A stretch of DNA of 64,000 nucleotides from the NCBI GenBank assembly GCA_937922085.1, contig CAKZVD010000094.1, forward strand, positions 1 through 64,000, read 5' to 3'. Below, piece by piece: positions 1 to 9,665 of this stretch (the stretch's first letter is position 1; every line of letters begins with the position of its first letter). The translations under genes and the position numbers were made by a program. Origin of the DNA: an uncultured Tenacibaculum sp. (GTDB lineage Bacteria; Bacteroidota; Bacteroidia; Flavobacteriales; Flavobacteriaceae). Below the pieces are notes generated by a model, which was not told the origin of the DNA, ran no database searches, and was given only the letters and a program-made list of their open reading frames with translations.

Positions 1-135
1 GAAGAAGGAACAAACAATGAACATTTTGTACACATTTCTGGTTTAATCGATGATATCAGAGAGAACGACAAAGTAGAGTTCGAACTTAAACAAGGAAAAA
101 AAGGAGTTAACGCTGTTAACGTTAGAGTTTTATAA
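1..135 (+). CDS. Cold-shock protein, C-terminal part (5' end outside window)
   Basis: The first 44 codons are open and end in TAA at 133-135. They encode the C-terminal two thirds of a small cold-shock-domain protein: the RNP2-like segment HFVHIS is followed by the DKVEFEL strand and the final VNAV-type strand, which is the usual end of CspA-family RNA chaperones of about 63-70 residues. Such proteins bind single-stranded RNA and melt secondary structure. The start codon and promoter lie to the left of the window. It is followed directly by a good intrinsic terminator, so it is probably a single-gene transcript. Confidence 0.9.
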   Translation, partial: EEGTNNEHFVHISGLIDDIRENDKVEFELKQGKKGVNAVNVRVL

Positions 136-170
136 TATATAATAACTTTCAATTTTTTAAGAAACGTAAA

Positions 171-198
171 AACCCATCAAATTTTGATGGGTTTTTTG
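171..198 (+). terminator. Rho-independent terminator of the cold-shock gene
   Basis: An 8-11 bp self-complementary stem (AACCCATC...GATGGGTT) sits 36 nt after the cold-shock stop codon and is followed by a T-rich tract. It is the expected 3' end of that transcript. Confidence 0.85.
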
Positions 199-225
199 TG
201 TTTTAAATAAAAAAACAGTTGTAAA

Positions 226-258
226 ACAAGAAGAAGTGACATAAAGCCACTTCTTTGT
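226..258 (-). terminator. Probable terminator of the leftward DUF349 gene
   Basis: Arms AAGAAGTG (231-238) and CACTTCTT (248-255) form an 8-bp hairpin with a 9-nt loop, about 33 nt past the DUF349 stop codon on the minus strand. The tract that follows on the minus strand is only moderately T-rich, so the call is less certain than the preceding terminator. Confidence 0.6.
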
Positions 259-287
259 ATTTTATCTATTTATTTAGATGGATAAAA

Positions 288-2288
288 CTAGTAATCCAAT
301 TTTTTAAGATAATCTAGTTTTAGTTGCCAAATATCTAATTCATCTTTAAATCCTTGTATTCCTTTACGTACATTTTGTACTAAAGGATTGTCTTCAGTTG
401 CATTAGAAATAAAACTTAAGTTATTTTCAAGTTGCTGCATATCTCTAACAGATTCACTAATTTTCTTACGAATAAAAAATTGTTCACTGTCTAGTTTTCT
501 ATAGTCTTCTTGAACTAGGTAATTATCTATAACATTTTTAAACTTCATCATTTCTATTTCTTCACGACCTAAGTTTAAATTCATTAAATGTGCATCAACA
601 GCTTTATTGAATTTACCATCTAAATGGCGAGCATTTCTAGGTAAAGCGCCTAGATTTCTCCATTTTTCAATAGTTTCCTGTATTTGTTCAATAGTTAAAC
701 TTTCAGAGGCTTTAAATTCTTCGATGAATTCTTTTTTAGCAACTACAACAGCTTCAGATTCCTTATTTAATCCATTCCTATGAGCGTTCAATCTATCAAA
801 ATAGCCGTTACAAGCTGTTTTAAAACGTTTCCAAATATCATCTGAAAATTTTCTTGGAACATGTCCAATTTTTTTCCAATCAGATTGAATACGTTTCATT
901 GTATTCGTTGCGTTTTCCCAATCTTCGCTAGTTTGCATGCTTTCTGCTAACTCAACCAATTCCATTTTCTTTTTTAGATTCTCAGTTTGAGAAGACTTTT
1001 CAATCTTATAGAAAACATTTTTGGCACTATTAAATCGCTTAGTAGCTTCTTTTAATTTTTGCCAAACAGCCTCACTTTTATTATAAGGGAGTTTACCTAC
1101 ATTAAAATACTCTTGGCGAAATGCTTCGATATCTTTTATGCTTTTTTGCCAATCTTTATGATTTGCATTTTTTGTATAATCGTATGCGTTTATTTTTTCA
1201 ATTACAACCAATTTTGCATCAATAATTTCTTGATGCTTCGACTTCATATCTCTATAATAATCATGTCTTTTATCATGTAACTTTTTAGTAGCATCACTAA
1301 AACGATTCCAAACATCATCTCTAAATTCTCTACCTACAGGGCCAATATCTTCTTTCCACAAACGGTGTAATTCTTGTAGTTCTTTAAAAGCTACATTTAC
1401 ATCTTCTACTTCAGATAAGGCTTCTGCTCTAACAATTAATTTTTGTTTTTCTTCAAGATTATGTTTAAAATCTAGCTCTCTAAAATCTTGATTTAAATGA
1501 AGTAGATCATAAAAACGTTCTACATGATGATGGTAGGTTTTCCAAGTATCATTATAACGTGTTCTAGGTACAGCTCCAATTGTTTTCCAACGACCTTGAA
1601 TTTTTTGAAATTCATTGTACATTGTTTTCGGATCTGCATTTTCAATTAGAACTTTTAATTCATTAATAACTGAATTTCTTTTCTCTAAATTGTCTTTTAA
1701 TTGATTCTCTAATTGAGAATAATAAGCGTCACGCTTTGTTTTATATTCTTTTAATAATTGATTGTATTCCGATTTAATCGGACTAGAGAATTGAAAGTCG
1801 ATAGAATTTCCTCCTTCTGCTAAAAACTCTTCTTTTTTCTCTGATAATAATTTACCGAATTTTATATTAAAAGCATTTTTAATAGCATCGGAATTATTTT
1901 TTATAAGTTGTACAGGATTGTTTTTAATTAGTTTTTGTAATTCAGAAACTAACGATTCTAACTCCATAGAGTCATAATCTAACATAGGAATTTTTACTTC
2001 CTCTTCCTTTTTTTCAGAGTTTTCAGCGACAACATTTTCAATTTCATCTACAGCCGTTTTAGTTTCTTCAGAGATAAGATTTTCTAACACCTTTTCTGTA
2101 CTTTCTTCCTCTTTTACAACTACAACGCTTTCAACTTCCTCTGTAGCTGTTTTAGTTTCTTCAGAAATAGCATCTTCAGCTACCACATTTTCAACTTCAC
2201 TTTTAGTTGCTTCTGTTTCTTGAGAAATTGGATTTTGTAACGCATTTTCTGCGTTTTCATCTACATTGTTGTTTTTGTTTTCTAACAT
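288..2288 (-). CDS. DUF349 repeat protein with acidic N-terminal repeats
   Basis: A 666-residue, highly charged, mostly helical protein. From about residue 200 onward it carries at least five DUF349-type units, recognisable by recurring W-K-x-I-G-x-V-P-R and W-x-R-F-x signatures (for example WKTIGAVPR, WKEDIGPVGR, WKKIGHVPR, WRNLGALPR). Residues 1-100 are glutamate-rich and contain an imperfect repeat of the block ISEETKTA-[TV]-[ED]-E-[VI]-E. DUF349 proteins are abundant in Bacteroidota; their biochemical role is not established, and I infer only a cytoplasmic scaffold or binding protein. No signal peptide or membrane segment. The start is the first ATG in the frame. It is probably monocistronic, with a hairpin beyond its stop. 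Confidence 0.85.
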   Translation of the reverse strand: MLENKNNNVDENAENALQNPISQETEATKSEVENVVAEDAISEETKTATEEVESVVVVKEEESTEKVLENLISEETKTAVDEIENVVAENSEKKEEEVKIPMLDYDSMELESLVSELQKLIKNNPVQLIKNNSDAIKNAFNIKFGKLLSEKKEEFLAEGGNSIDFQFSSPIKSEYNQLLKEYKTKRDAYYSQLENQLKDNLEKRNSVINELKVLIENADPKTMYNEFQKIQGRWKTIGAVPRTRYNDTWKTYHHHVERFYDLLHLNQDFRELDFKHNLEEKQKLIVRAEALSEVEDVNVAFKELQELHRLWKEDIGPVGREFRDDVWNRFSDATKKLHDKRHDYYRDMKSKHQEIIDAKLVVIEKINAYDYTKNANHKDWQKSIKDIEAFRQEYFNVGKLPYNKSEAVWQKLKEATKRFNSAKNVFYKIEKSSQTENLKKKMELVELAESMQTSEDWENATNTMKRIQSDWKKIGHVPRKFSDDIWKRFKTACNGYFDRLNAHRNGLNKESEAVVVAKKEFIEEFKASESLTIEQIQETIEKWRNLGALPRNARHLDGKFNKAVDAHLMNLNLGREEIEMMKFKNVIDNYLVQEDYRKLDSEQFFIRKKISESVRDMQQLENNLSFISNATEDNPLVQNVRKGIQGFKDELDIWQLKLDYLKKLDY

Positions 2289-2394
2289 GTTAATAATGTT
2301 TAAGTTCCGTTAATTTCGTTTATAAAGATAATGATTATTGCATAATGGTTTACCTAAATAGTAAATCGATTTTATAAGAGTATGATTCTTTAAC

Positions 2395-3153
2395 TTATTT
2401 TTGCCAAATATCCCACGCTTTTTCAGCTTGAAGTTCCAGCATTTCTAGGCCATTTTTTATAGTAGCACCTTGTTTTTTTCCTTTGTTTAAGAATTGTGTT
2501 TCTGCCGGATTGTATATTAAATCATACAAAATATGTTTATTAGTTATAAAATGATAAGGAATATTAGGCGAATCATGAATGTTTGGGTGTGTACCTAAAG
2601 GTGTACAATTAATAATTATAGTATGTTTTTCTATTGTTTTTTTGCTTAAACTTTCATAGGTTAATATATCATTTCCATCTCCATTTCTTGAAACAAATTT
2701 ATATTTAATATTTAGTTTCTTAAGTGCATAGGCTATTGCTTTTGAAGCACCACCTGTTCCTAAAATTAAGGCCTTTTTATGATGCTTTTTTAATAAAGGT
2801 TCTATAGAATTTTTAAATCCGTAATAATCGGTATTAAAGCCAATCATTTTTCCTTTTTTAGTAATCTTTATAGTATTTACAGCTCCTATTTTAAGCGCTT
2901 TTTTATTTATTTTATTTAAGTATTCGAAAATAGATTCTTTATAAGGAATTGTAACATTCATTCCTTTTAAAGTAAGTTTGTTTTCTTCTAAAATAATCTT
3001 TAATTCAGAGATTTCTTGAAGATCAAAATTGGTGTATTCATAATTTGAAAAATTTAATAAATCAAATTTTTCTGTAAAATAACCTTTAGAAAAAGAGTAA
3101 GAAATATTTTTACCTAATAAGCCAAATAAGTGTTTATGTTCTTCTTTTACCAT
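2395..3153 (-). CDS. aroE: Shikimate dehydrogenase
   Basis: A 252-residue NADP-dependent shikimate 5-dehydrogenase that reduces 3-dehydroshikimate to shikimate in chorismate and aromatic amino acid synthesis. Visible signatures: the N-terminal substrate-binding SYSFS segment (residues 18-22, in place of the usual HSxSP), the NVTIPYKE motif with the catalytic lysine near residue 72, GAVNTI, NTDYYGF, the dinucleotide-binding loop GTGGASKA, and a C-terminal GLEML. Length is normal for the family. It overlaps the end of the upstream DUF368 gene by 20 bp on the same strand, so the two are probably translationally coupled in an operon reading leftward from the TamB-like gene region. Confidence 0.95.
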   Translation of the reverse strand: MVKEEHKHLFGLLGKNISYSFSKGYFTEKFDLLNFSNYEYTNFDLQEISELKIILEENKLTLKGMNVTIPYKESIFEYLNKINKKALKIGAVNTIKITKKGKMIGFNTDYYGFKNSIEPLLKKHHKKALILGTGGASKAIAYALKKLNIKYKFVSRNGDGNDILTYESLSKKTIEKHTIIINCTPLGTHPNIHDSPNIPYHFITNKHILYDLIYNPAETQFLNKGKKQGATIKNGLEMLELQAEKAWDIWQK

Positions 3154-4141
3154 AATAATCGATTATTAAAATTAATAAGATGCCTATTAAAATAAATCCA
3201 ATAGTAGTCCAAGTTTCATATTGTTGTATGTCAGGTAAAAAACGTTGATAATTTTCTATTATTTTATTACCTTTTTTATCTAAAAGAAAAATTTCATTTT
3301 CTACCTTATAAACTGTTTTTTTCCAAGGCCAAACAATTCCTAAAGAACCACCTATAAAGCCAATAATTATGGCAGTTACTTGTTGGCGCCAACGTTTTAA
3401 TACATATCCTAAAATATGAGATATAGAAACTAAACCAAATGCAGAACCTAATGTAAAAACACTAATTATTTTTAAATATCTAGTTTTAATAGGATCGTTA
3501 AAAGCAGAGAAATCGCCAGAAAAAAAATCTGAAACAACACTGCCTAAAACATTTACGCTATCAACTAACAATAGAACATAATTACCTAATAAAATTAAAA
3601 TAAAAGAACCAGAAAGGCCTGGTAGAGTCATTCCAGAGACCCCTATAATTCCGCATAAAAAAACAAACCAAAGATTATCATTTTCTTTAGCTGGTGTCAT
3701 AAAGCTTATTAATAAGCCAATAGAAATACCAAAGAGTAAAGGAAGAATATTTTTTAAGTTCCATTTTCCAAAATCTTTAGAAATATAAAATATAGAACCG
3801 ATAATCATTCCAAAAAAACAAGCCCAAACATATAATTCAAAATTGGTTAAAAAGTAATCTAATACTAAAGAAATACTGAAATAGCTGAACATACTTCCTA
3901 ACAGTATCCAAACCAAAAATTGAAAATTAGTGTATTGACTAAATTCTTTAAATTTCCCTTTGAATAAAAGTTTAAAAGCATTTTTATTTATTCGTTGAAA
4001 AGAGAATATTAATTCTTCATAAAACCCCATTACAAAGGCAACCATACCTCCAGAAATACCAGGAACTTTATTAGCCCCTCCCATAGTTAACCCTTTAAAA
4101 AAAAGTGTTATTTTTTGTGAAAGTGTTCTGGTTTTATGCAT
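3134..4141 (-). CDS. DUF368 membrane protein (PopT-type polyprenyl-phosphate transporter), second copy
   Basis: A 335-residue polytopic membrane protein of the DUF368 family, about eight hydrophobic segments. The family has two inverted G-x-S-G motifs: here VPGISGG near residue 25 and LPGLSGS near residue 170. Members named PopT recycle undecaprenyl phosphate across the inner membrane in other bacteria (family knowledge). The N-terminal motif reads GGANKVPGISGGM, whereas the neighbouring paralogue has the canonical GAADVVPGVSGGT, so an otherwise conserved aspartate is replaced here. It lies 21 bp downstream of that paralogue and overlaps aroE, indicating one operon. A paralogue pair may differ in substrate or be partly specialised; that is inference. 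Confidence 0.85.
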   Translation of the reverse strand: MHKTRTLSQKITLFFKGLTMGGANKVPGISGGMVAFVMGFYEELIFSFQRINKNAFKLLFKGKFKEFSQYTNFQFLVWILLGSMFSYFSISLVLDYFLTNFELYVWACFFGMIIGSIFYISKDFGKWNLKNILPLLFGISIGLLISFMTPAKENDNLWFVFLCGIIGVSGMTLPGLSGSFILILLGNYVLLLVDSVNVLGSVVSDFFSGDFSAFNDPIKTRYLKIISVFTLGSAFGLVSISHILGYVLKRWRQQVTAIIIGFIGGSLGIVWPWKKTVYKVENEIFLLDKKGNKIIENYQRFLPDIQQYETWTTIGFILIGILLILIIDYYGKRRT

Positions 4142-4162
4142 TTTAGATTCCTGCTTAAATAA

Positions 4163-5083
4163 TTATTCTTTTACGGCAAGTTTTTCCAATACTAAAATTA
4201 AACTAAAACCTACAATTGCTAGTAGGATTGCATATAATAATTGTGGTTCACCTTGAAAAGAAAAAGGAGATACAGATAGTTCATTAAAAGGAATTTGCTC
4301 TCCATGAGAATTTGTTCTATAGTTTATAACTTCTTTCCAAGGCCATATTTTATTCAATGACCCTATTATAAACCCAGTTAAAGCAGCTAATGTATAGTTT
4401 TTGTAATTTGCAAATAACCATTTTAAAATTCTAGAAAAAGTTAATAAACCCGTAAAGCAACCTAAAATAAAAATTCCGATCGTTAAAAAATTTCTATTGC
4501 TAACTGCAGCTAAAACAGGTTTGTATGCTCCTAATAGGACTAAAATGAAGGAACCAGAAATACCAGGTAAAATCATAGCACAAATGGCAATAGCACCAGC
4601 TAAAAACAAAAATAAAGTTGATGAACTTTCAGAAACAAGAGGAGGTAAAGAGGTGATGATATAAGCAGAAACAGCAGCCACTATTAGTAATGAAATGGCT
4701 GTTAAATTCCATTTTTTAATTTGTTTACCTACATAAATAATACTAGCTAAAACTAATCCAAAAAAGAAAGACCATAATAAAATGGGGTGTTTCTCTAGTA
4801 ACCATGAAATCATTTTTGCTAATGAAAGTATACTAATAAAAATACCTGAAAATAGCGCTAGTAAAAAACTTCCATTAAGTTGTTTCCAAGCTTTAGCAAA
4901 ACCTTCTTTTTTAAGTGTTTTAAATAAACTTAGATTAATATTACTAATAGATTGTAAAAGTTCTTCATAAATACCAGAGATAAAAGCAATAGTACCTCCA
5001 GAGACTCCCGGTACAACATCTGCAGCTCCCATAGCCATTCCTTTTAAAGCTAAAACAAGATAGTTCTTGGTAGTTCGACTCAT
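4163..5083 (-). CDS. DUF368 membrane protein (PopT-type polyprenyl-phosphate transporter), first copy
   Basis: A 306-residue polytopic inner-membrane protein with the two canonical DUF368 signatures, GAADVVPGVSGGT near residues 19-31 and MILPGISGSF near residue 170. PopT family members move undecaprenyl phosphate, the lipid carrier for peptidoglycan and glycan export, back to the cytoplasmic face. The start ATG overlaps the stop codon of the upstream TamB-like gene as ATGA, so the two are translationally coupled. A second, more divergent DUF368 gene follows after 21 bp. Linkage to TamB, which acts in envelope lipid transport, fits a shared envelope-maintenance role. Confidence 0.88.
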   Translation of the reverse strand: MSRTTKNYLVLALKGMAMGAADVVPGVSGGTIAFISGIYEELLQSISNINLSLFKTLKKEGFAKAWKQLNGSFLLALFSGIFISILSLAKMISWLLEKHPILLWSFFFGLVLASIIYVGKQIKKWNLTAISLLIVAAVSAYIITSLPPLVSESSSTLFLFLAGAIAICAMILPGISGSFILVLLGAYKPVLAAVSNRNFLTIGIFILGCFTGLLTFSRILKWLFANYKNYTLAALTGFIIGSLNKIWPWKEVINYRTNSHGEQIPFNELSVSPFSFQGEPQLLYAILLAIVGFSLILVLEKLAVKE

Positions 5084-8000
5084 TTTTTGATTTTTGTAGT
5101 GTCTTGTTTGGTTTTGAAGTTAATAAACTTCCTTTTCTTTACAATAATACTATCTTTTTTTTCTTCTTTCTTCTTCTTTTTCTTTTTTAATCCTAATTTT
5201 TCTTTTAACTCAGATAATGTATTAAAATTAACTTGATAAGAAAGTCCTAAACCTTGCGTATAACCTTCATTGTCAATATCAAATTGTATGTCATTTGGCT
5301 TGTTAAAAAAGGTACCTCTTAAGGTTCCTTCTTCATTTAATAAAACTTCAACTTTAACTTCACCTACTACATTTGTTTGTGTATTAGCACCAACAGGAAC
5401 ACCAACTCTACCATTTACTAGAACTCTATCTGATATTTGAGTAGAGACAGATACATCTACTTGATCATCTATGGCATTTTGTAATTGTTCTACATTAGTT
5501 CTGTCTCCTTGAGTATATCCTACACCAACTCTAAATTTACTTCCTTCTTTATTTATTACACTCGATAATATATTAGAAGCTACCTGTGCAGCAGTTCCTG
5601 TTAAACCAGCAGAAGCACTACTACCTATAGTTTCTTCGTTGTAAAATGTACCAAAAGCCATTAAAAAAGTAAAATGTTGCATTTTGGTATTTAAATCATT
5701 TTCATTGAGCTTAAATTCTAATTCAGAAGCAACTGTAGAATTAGCATTCGGAATTTTAATATCAAAATCTTGCTTAGAGTCAAACAAACCACCAGATATT
5801 TTGGTATATAAGTCAATCGGTATTTTTCTCGTAGAATTTATATTATCTAATAACTGAGCAGGATTTGCTTTGGTTTGATATACGGCAGTTAAATCTAATT
5901 GTGCTTTTAAAGGATCTCCATTCCAAGAAATAGTACCTCCTTTTTGTACATTAAAAGGTTTGCTTATAATTCCACCATATTTAAAATTGTAAACTCCATT
6001 ATCAATCGTAATACCACCATCCATAATAAATTTTCCCCTAGTATCTATTTCTATACGAAGATTTCCATTTCCACTTCCCTTTAGATCACTACCAGATACT
6101 TTATCTATAACAACTTGAGCAATAGCATCTTTTGTTACATCTAAGTTGAACTTTAAATTAAGGCCTTTAATTTTTTCAATACGAATATCTTTGGTGTCTT
6201 CTTTATTTCCTGTTTTAAAACGGATTAATTTATAGTTATTTACCGTAGTAATATCATTTAAAGGAATTACAAAAATAGTTCCTGGTTGTGTTCTAGCATT
6301 TACATCAATACTTAAATTGCTAGTTAAACCCCTTATTTGTGCATTACCTCTTATTAAGCCTTTTCCATAATATGGAATTTCTTCAGCTTCTTTTGTGTCT
6401 AATACCAGTAAATTAGGAGTGTCAATGTTTAATTTTAAATACCACTTTTCAAAATTTTCATGCGTAATACTACCAGATAAATAACCTTTAGTATCATATT
6501 TAGTATCCTGTAAAACTACGTTTCCTAATAAAAAAGATTGATCTTCTAATGTAATATTTGCATTTTCTATTAAGTCAAAATCGATATTTAAATAAGGAAA
6601 AGTTAAACCAGCATCATCGAGTTGGAGTTTTCCTTTAAATTTTGGATTGTAAGCAATGCCTTTAGCTGTGAAATTACCAGATAATCTTCCTCTTATGTTT
6701 GAAATTACATCATCAGCAAAATCATTGAAACCATTTAATTCATACTCTTTAAAATTAATAGCTAAATCTACCATTGGTGTTTTTTCAGAGAAATCTAGAC
6801 CTCCAGTAATTTTAACATTGTCAAAATTATAATCTCTTAAAGAAATGTCTACTTTATATTTATTTAGAGAATTTTCACCTTCTACTTTCATAGCAAGAGT
6901 ACCTTGTGAAAAATCATTCACAATTACATCATTTATTGTAATGTTAGCAAGAGGTTGAATAATACCATCTTTTTCTTTGAGTTCAACTTTTCCATTTAAA
7001 AGTCCGGTTAATGTTAGGTTTTCAAATTCGGGTAAGAAACTTAATAATTCAACATCTGTAAAATTAGCTTTTAAATCTTTGTTCTGATTTTCTAAATTCC
7101 CTTCAAATTCTATTTTCTGATTATCAGAAATTAATTCAAAAGGGCTGAAATTAAAGTAATTGTTCTTTATATCGAAAGTAACTTTATTTTCTCTGTCTTC
7201 TTTAGAATTTATAATCCAGTCAAAGTTATTATGATTAAAACTCGATTTTTGTAATCCTAATACTGATCTATGATCTTGATTTATGGTGTAAAAAAAGTTT
7301 AAATTAAAACTTTCAGTTTGTTTTTTTCCTCCTTTAAAAGTAGACTTGAAAAATAAAGTATCATTAACAGTTCTATTTATCAAGTTTAATTTTCCAATAT
7401 CATAATATTTCGTTTTTACCTTTCCTGCAGTTAAATGTGTATTATACAATTTGTTTTTATTATCAACCCTTAAAATAACATCATCTAAAATGTTATCATA
7501 CACATTTGCATTTGGAGATGAGAAGGTAAGTTTTACTGAATTTTTATTCGAATTTACTTTTCCTTTAATTCGAGTATTTTTTCCTATGGATACTTGAGGT
7601 AAGAAAATGGCAACAATTTGATTATAAATAGTAAAATCAAAATTTATAAATTGATTTGAATTTATAGTAATGGGTTCATAATTAGAGTACACACTACCTA
7701 ATGCATTCTGAAAAACAGGAATGATATCTTTAAAAATAAATTTACCTTCTAATTTACCTTTAACAATATCTTTAGAGTTTACTTCAATTGTTTTGATACT
7801 ATCTTTTACAGATGAGTTGATATTAAAATCTTTGAATGAAAATGTTTTACTATTGTTTTTATAAACAAGGTTTTTAAAGGTAGCTTTACCAATGATATTA
7901 TCAAGATTATTACCTAATATATCTAATTTAATAAGACCTTTTATTTCTGAAATACTATCACGAGAAAATAAATGTGTCTTTTTTAAATCTAATTTATCAA

Positions 8001-9597
8001 TATCTGCAGTAAAATCAAATTTGTTAATTTCTGATGAAAAATCTGCTAAACCTTTAAAATTTAGTTTAAAATTATCGTCATTTGATTGTAGAAAACCATC
8101 AAATTTTTTATTTTGAAATTGCCCGTTTACAGTTAAGTCTTTGTAAGAGTATCCTTTAAAATCGATACTGTATATTTTTCCAATAATAGCAGAGTTAATA
8201 TTATCTACATTAAAACCACTACCTTGAACATCTGCTTTTAAAGAAACATTTTTTAAATCATCATTTTCTGTGAATTTACCTAAATTAAAATCAATAAATT
8301 CAATAACACCACTATATGAAGCATTGTCAATATTGTCAATGTTTGTAAATTGTAAATCAGAAATTGTACTACCTATTGCCGAATCTAAACTTAAAGTAGC
8401 ATCCATTTGATCTGGAGTTAATTTTAAAAGCCCAGAGATAGAAAAGTTACCTATTTTTTTAAAATTACTAGGTAAGGTTTTACCTAAAACATTCGGAAGT
8501 ATACTTTTTAGTTGATTATAATTAGCAGAAACTTTTTTCATATTTGCATCAAAAACAAAACCTCTGTCAGTATTAAAGGCATTTACAAATCCCATATCGC
8601 CTTTAATAATCATTCCGTTTTTAGAATACATGTTTAAATTAGTAGTACTAAAGTTATTTAAAGTACCATTAATTTTTCCATTAAAAATTAATTTATCATT
8701 ACCTTTAAGTTCGCCGTAAAAATTATTAATATCCTTAACAGCGACAGTGCTTCTTTTAAAATTTGCTTTTAATTTTACTCTATCTGTAAAATTAGCAAAA
8801 TCTTTTCTGTTGTAATTAAAAGTAATATCACCAAATACATTAGAACCGTAATTTGTTTTTAAAGATGTTTTCTCAAACAACATTTTTGTTCTTGTATAGG
8901 AAAAATCAGTAGATAAACTAGTAACATTTAATTGGTGATTATCTTTTAAATACAAACCTCTAATTTTAGCTGATATATTTGGGCCTATAATTTTAAAGTC
9001 TTGAATACTACCACCTGCGTTATATGCGGCATACTGCAATCTGTTTTTCCTGTTATTATCTACAAGTTTATAGGTTAAATTATCTACATAAATATTTTTA
9101 GCATTTAAAATAAAAGGATTCTCACTTTTCTTAGAATCATTATCGTCAAAACGATCAATAAATATAGAAAGATTATCATCATCTTCATTTTTATATTTTG
9201 TCATATAAAAATGAACACCATGTAAAGTTACATCTCCTAAATTTACTTTACTATCTATGATTTTTTTTGCATTCTGTAATGAAGTTTTTAAGCTCTGTAT
9301 AAAAATAAGCGTATCACTATGATGATCTCTAATTTCAATACCTTTAAGCTGTACATTACCAAGAATAGATAAGTCTATTTTTTTAACAACAATATTTGTG
9401 TTAAACTTTTCATTAACCTTATTCGTTGCTATTTTAGCTAATCTACTTTGAACTTGAGGAATAGAAAGGATTAACATCAAAAGCAATAAGAGAATCAAAA
9501 TGATTCCTATAATTCTAAATATTATTTTGCGTATTTTTTTTATGGCTCTAAACTTAATTGAAGTACAATAAGGTGCAAAAATTTTGCCTAACCACAA
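5080..9597 (-). CDS. TamB-like translocation/assembly module protein
   Basis: A 1505-residue AsmA/TamB-family protein. One N-terminal transmembrane anchor (about residues 25-47, a long run of I and L) is followed by a very long beta-rich periplasmic region and a C-terminal TamB (DUF490) domain over roughly the last 450 residues, ending in a lysine-rich tail. TamB-like proteins form long hydrophobic grooves that bridge inner and outer membranes and carry phospholipid or aid outer-membrane protein insertion (family knowledge). The only ATG before the anchor is at 9597, giving a somewhat long N-terminal extension; a non-ATG start nearer the anchor is possible. It is divergent from tsaD and translationally coupled to the downstream DUF368 gene. 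Confidence 0.9.
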   Translation of the reverse strand: MWLGKIFAPYCTSIKFRAIKKIRKIIFRIIGIILILLLLLMLILSIPQVQSRLAKIATNKVNEKFNTNIVVKKIDLSILGNVQLKGIEIRDHHSDTLIFIQSLKTSLQNAKKIIDSKVNLGDVTLHGVHFYMTKYKNEDDDNLSIFIDRFDDNDSKKSENPFILNAKNIYVDNLTYKLVDNNRKNRLQYAAYNAGGSIQDFKIIGPNISAKIRGLYLKDNHQLNVTSLSTDFSYTRTKMLFEKTSLKTNYGSNVFGDITFNYNRKDFANFTDRVKLKANFKRSTVAVKDINNFYGELKGNDKLIFNGKINGTLNNFSTTNLNMYSKNGMIIKGDMGFVNAFNTDRGFVFDANMKKVSANYNQLKSILPNVLGKTLPSNFKKIGNFSISGLLKLTPDQMDATLSLDSAIGSTISDLQFTNIDNIDNASYSGVIEFIDFNLGKFTENDDLKNVSLKADVQGSGFNVDNINSAIIGKIYSIDFKGYSYKDLTVNGQFQNKKFDGFLQSNDDNFKLNFKGLADFSSEINKFDFTADIDKLDLKKTHLFSRDSISEIKGLIKLDILGNNLDNIIGKATFKNLVYKNNSKTFSFKDFNINSSVKDSIKTIEVNSKDIVKGKLEGKFIFKDIIPVFQNALGSVYSNYEPITINSNQFINFDFTIYNQIVAIFLPQVSIGKNTRIKGKVNSNKNSVKLTFSSPNANVYDNILDDVILRVDNKNKLYNTHLTAGKVKTKYYDIGKLNLINRTVNDTLFFKSTFKGGKKQTESFNLNFFYTINQDHRSVLGLQKSSFNHNNFDWIINSKEDRENKVTFDIKNNYFNFSPFELISDNQKIEFEGNLENQNKDLKANFTDVELLSFLPEFENLTLTGLLNGKVELKEKDGIIQPLANITINDVIVNDFSQGTLAMKVEGENSLNKYKVDISLRDYNFDNVKITGGLDFSEKTPMVDLAINFKEYELNGFNDFADDVISNIRGRLSGNFTAKGIAYNPKFKGKLQLDDAGLTFPYLNIDFDLIENANITLEDQSFLLGNVVLQDTKYDTKGYLSGSITHENFEKWYLKLNIDTPNLLVLDTKEAEEIPYYGKGLIRGNAQIRGLTSNLSIDVNARTQPGTIFVIPLNDITTVNNYKLIRFKTGNKEDTKDIRIEKIKGLNLKFNLDVTKDAIAQVVIDKVSGSDLKGSGNGNLRIEIDTRGKFIMDGGITIDNGVYNFKYGGIISKPFNVQKGGTISWNGDPLKAQLDLTAVYQTKANPAQLLDNINSTRKIPIDLYTKISGGLFDSKQDFDIKIPNANSTVASELEFKLNENDLNTKMQHFTFLMAFGTFYNEETIGSSASAGLTGTAAQVASNILSSVINKEGSKFRVGVGYTQGDRTNVEQLQNAIDDQVDVSVSTQISDRVLVNGRVGVPVGANTQTNVVGEVKVEVLLNEEGTLRGTFFNKPNDIQFDIDNEGYTQGLGLSYQVNFNTLSELKEKLGLKKKKKKKEEKKDSIIVKKRKFINFKTKQDTTKIKK

Positions 9598-9636
9598 AGA
9601 AACAGCAATTTTAACGAATATCTAACGTATTATAGA

Positions 9637-9644
9637 TATTTTTG
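9637..9644 (+). promoter_or_regulatory. Candidate -7 element for tsaD
   Basis: TATTTTTG matches the Bacteroidota -7 consensus TAnnTTTG and lies 21 nt upstream of the tsaD start. No clear TTG -33 box is seen at the expected spacing, so the call rests on the -7 element and its position. Confidence 0.5.
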
Positions 9645-9665
9645 TAGCGATAAATTATAAGATTT

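Noticed and set aside
1059..1280. Rightward ORF of 73 codons inside the DUF349 gene
   Set aside because: It is antisense to a strongly coding gene and its product is a low-complexity hydrophobic stretch typical of an antisense shadow of a charged helical protein.
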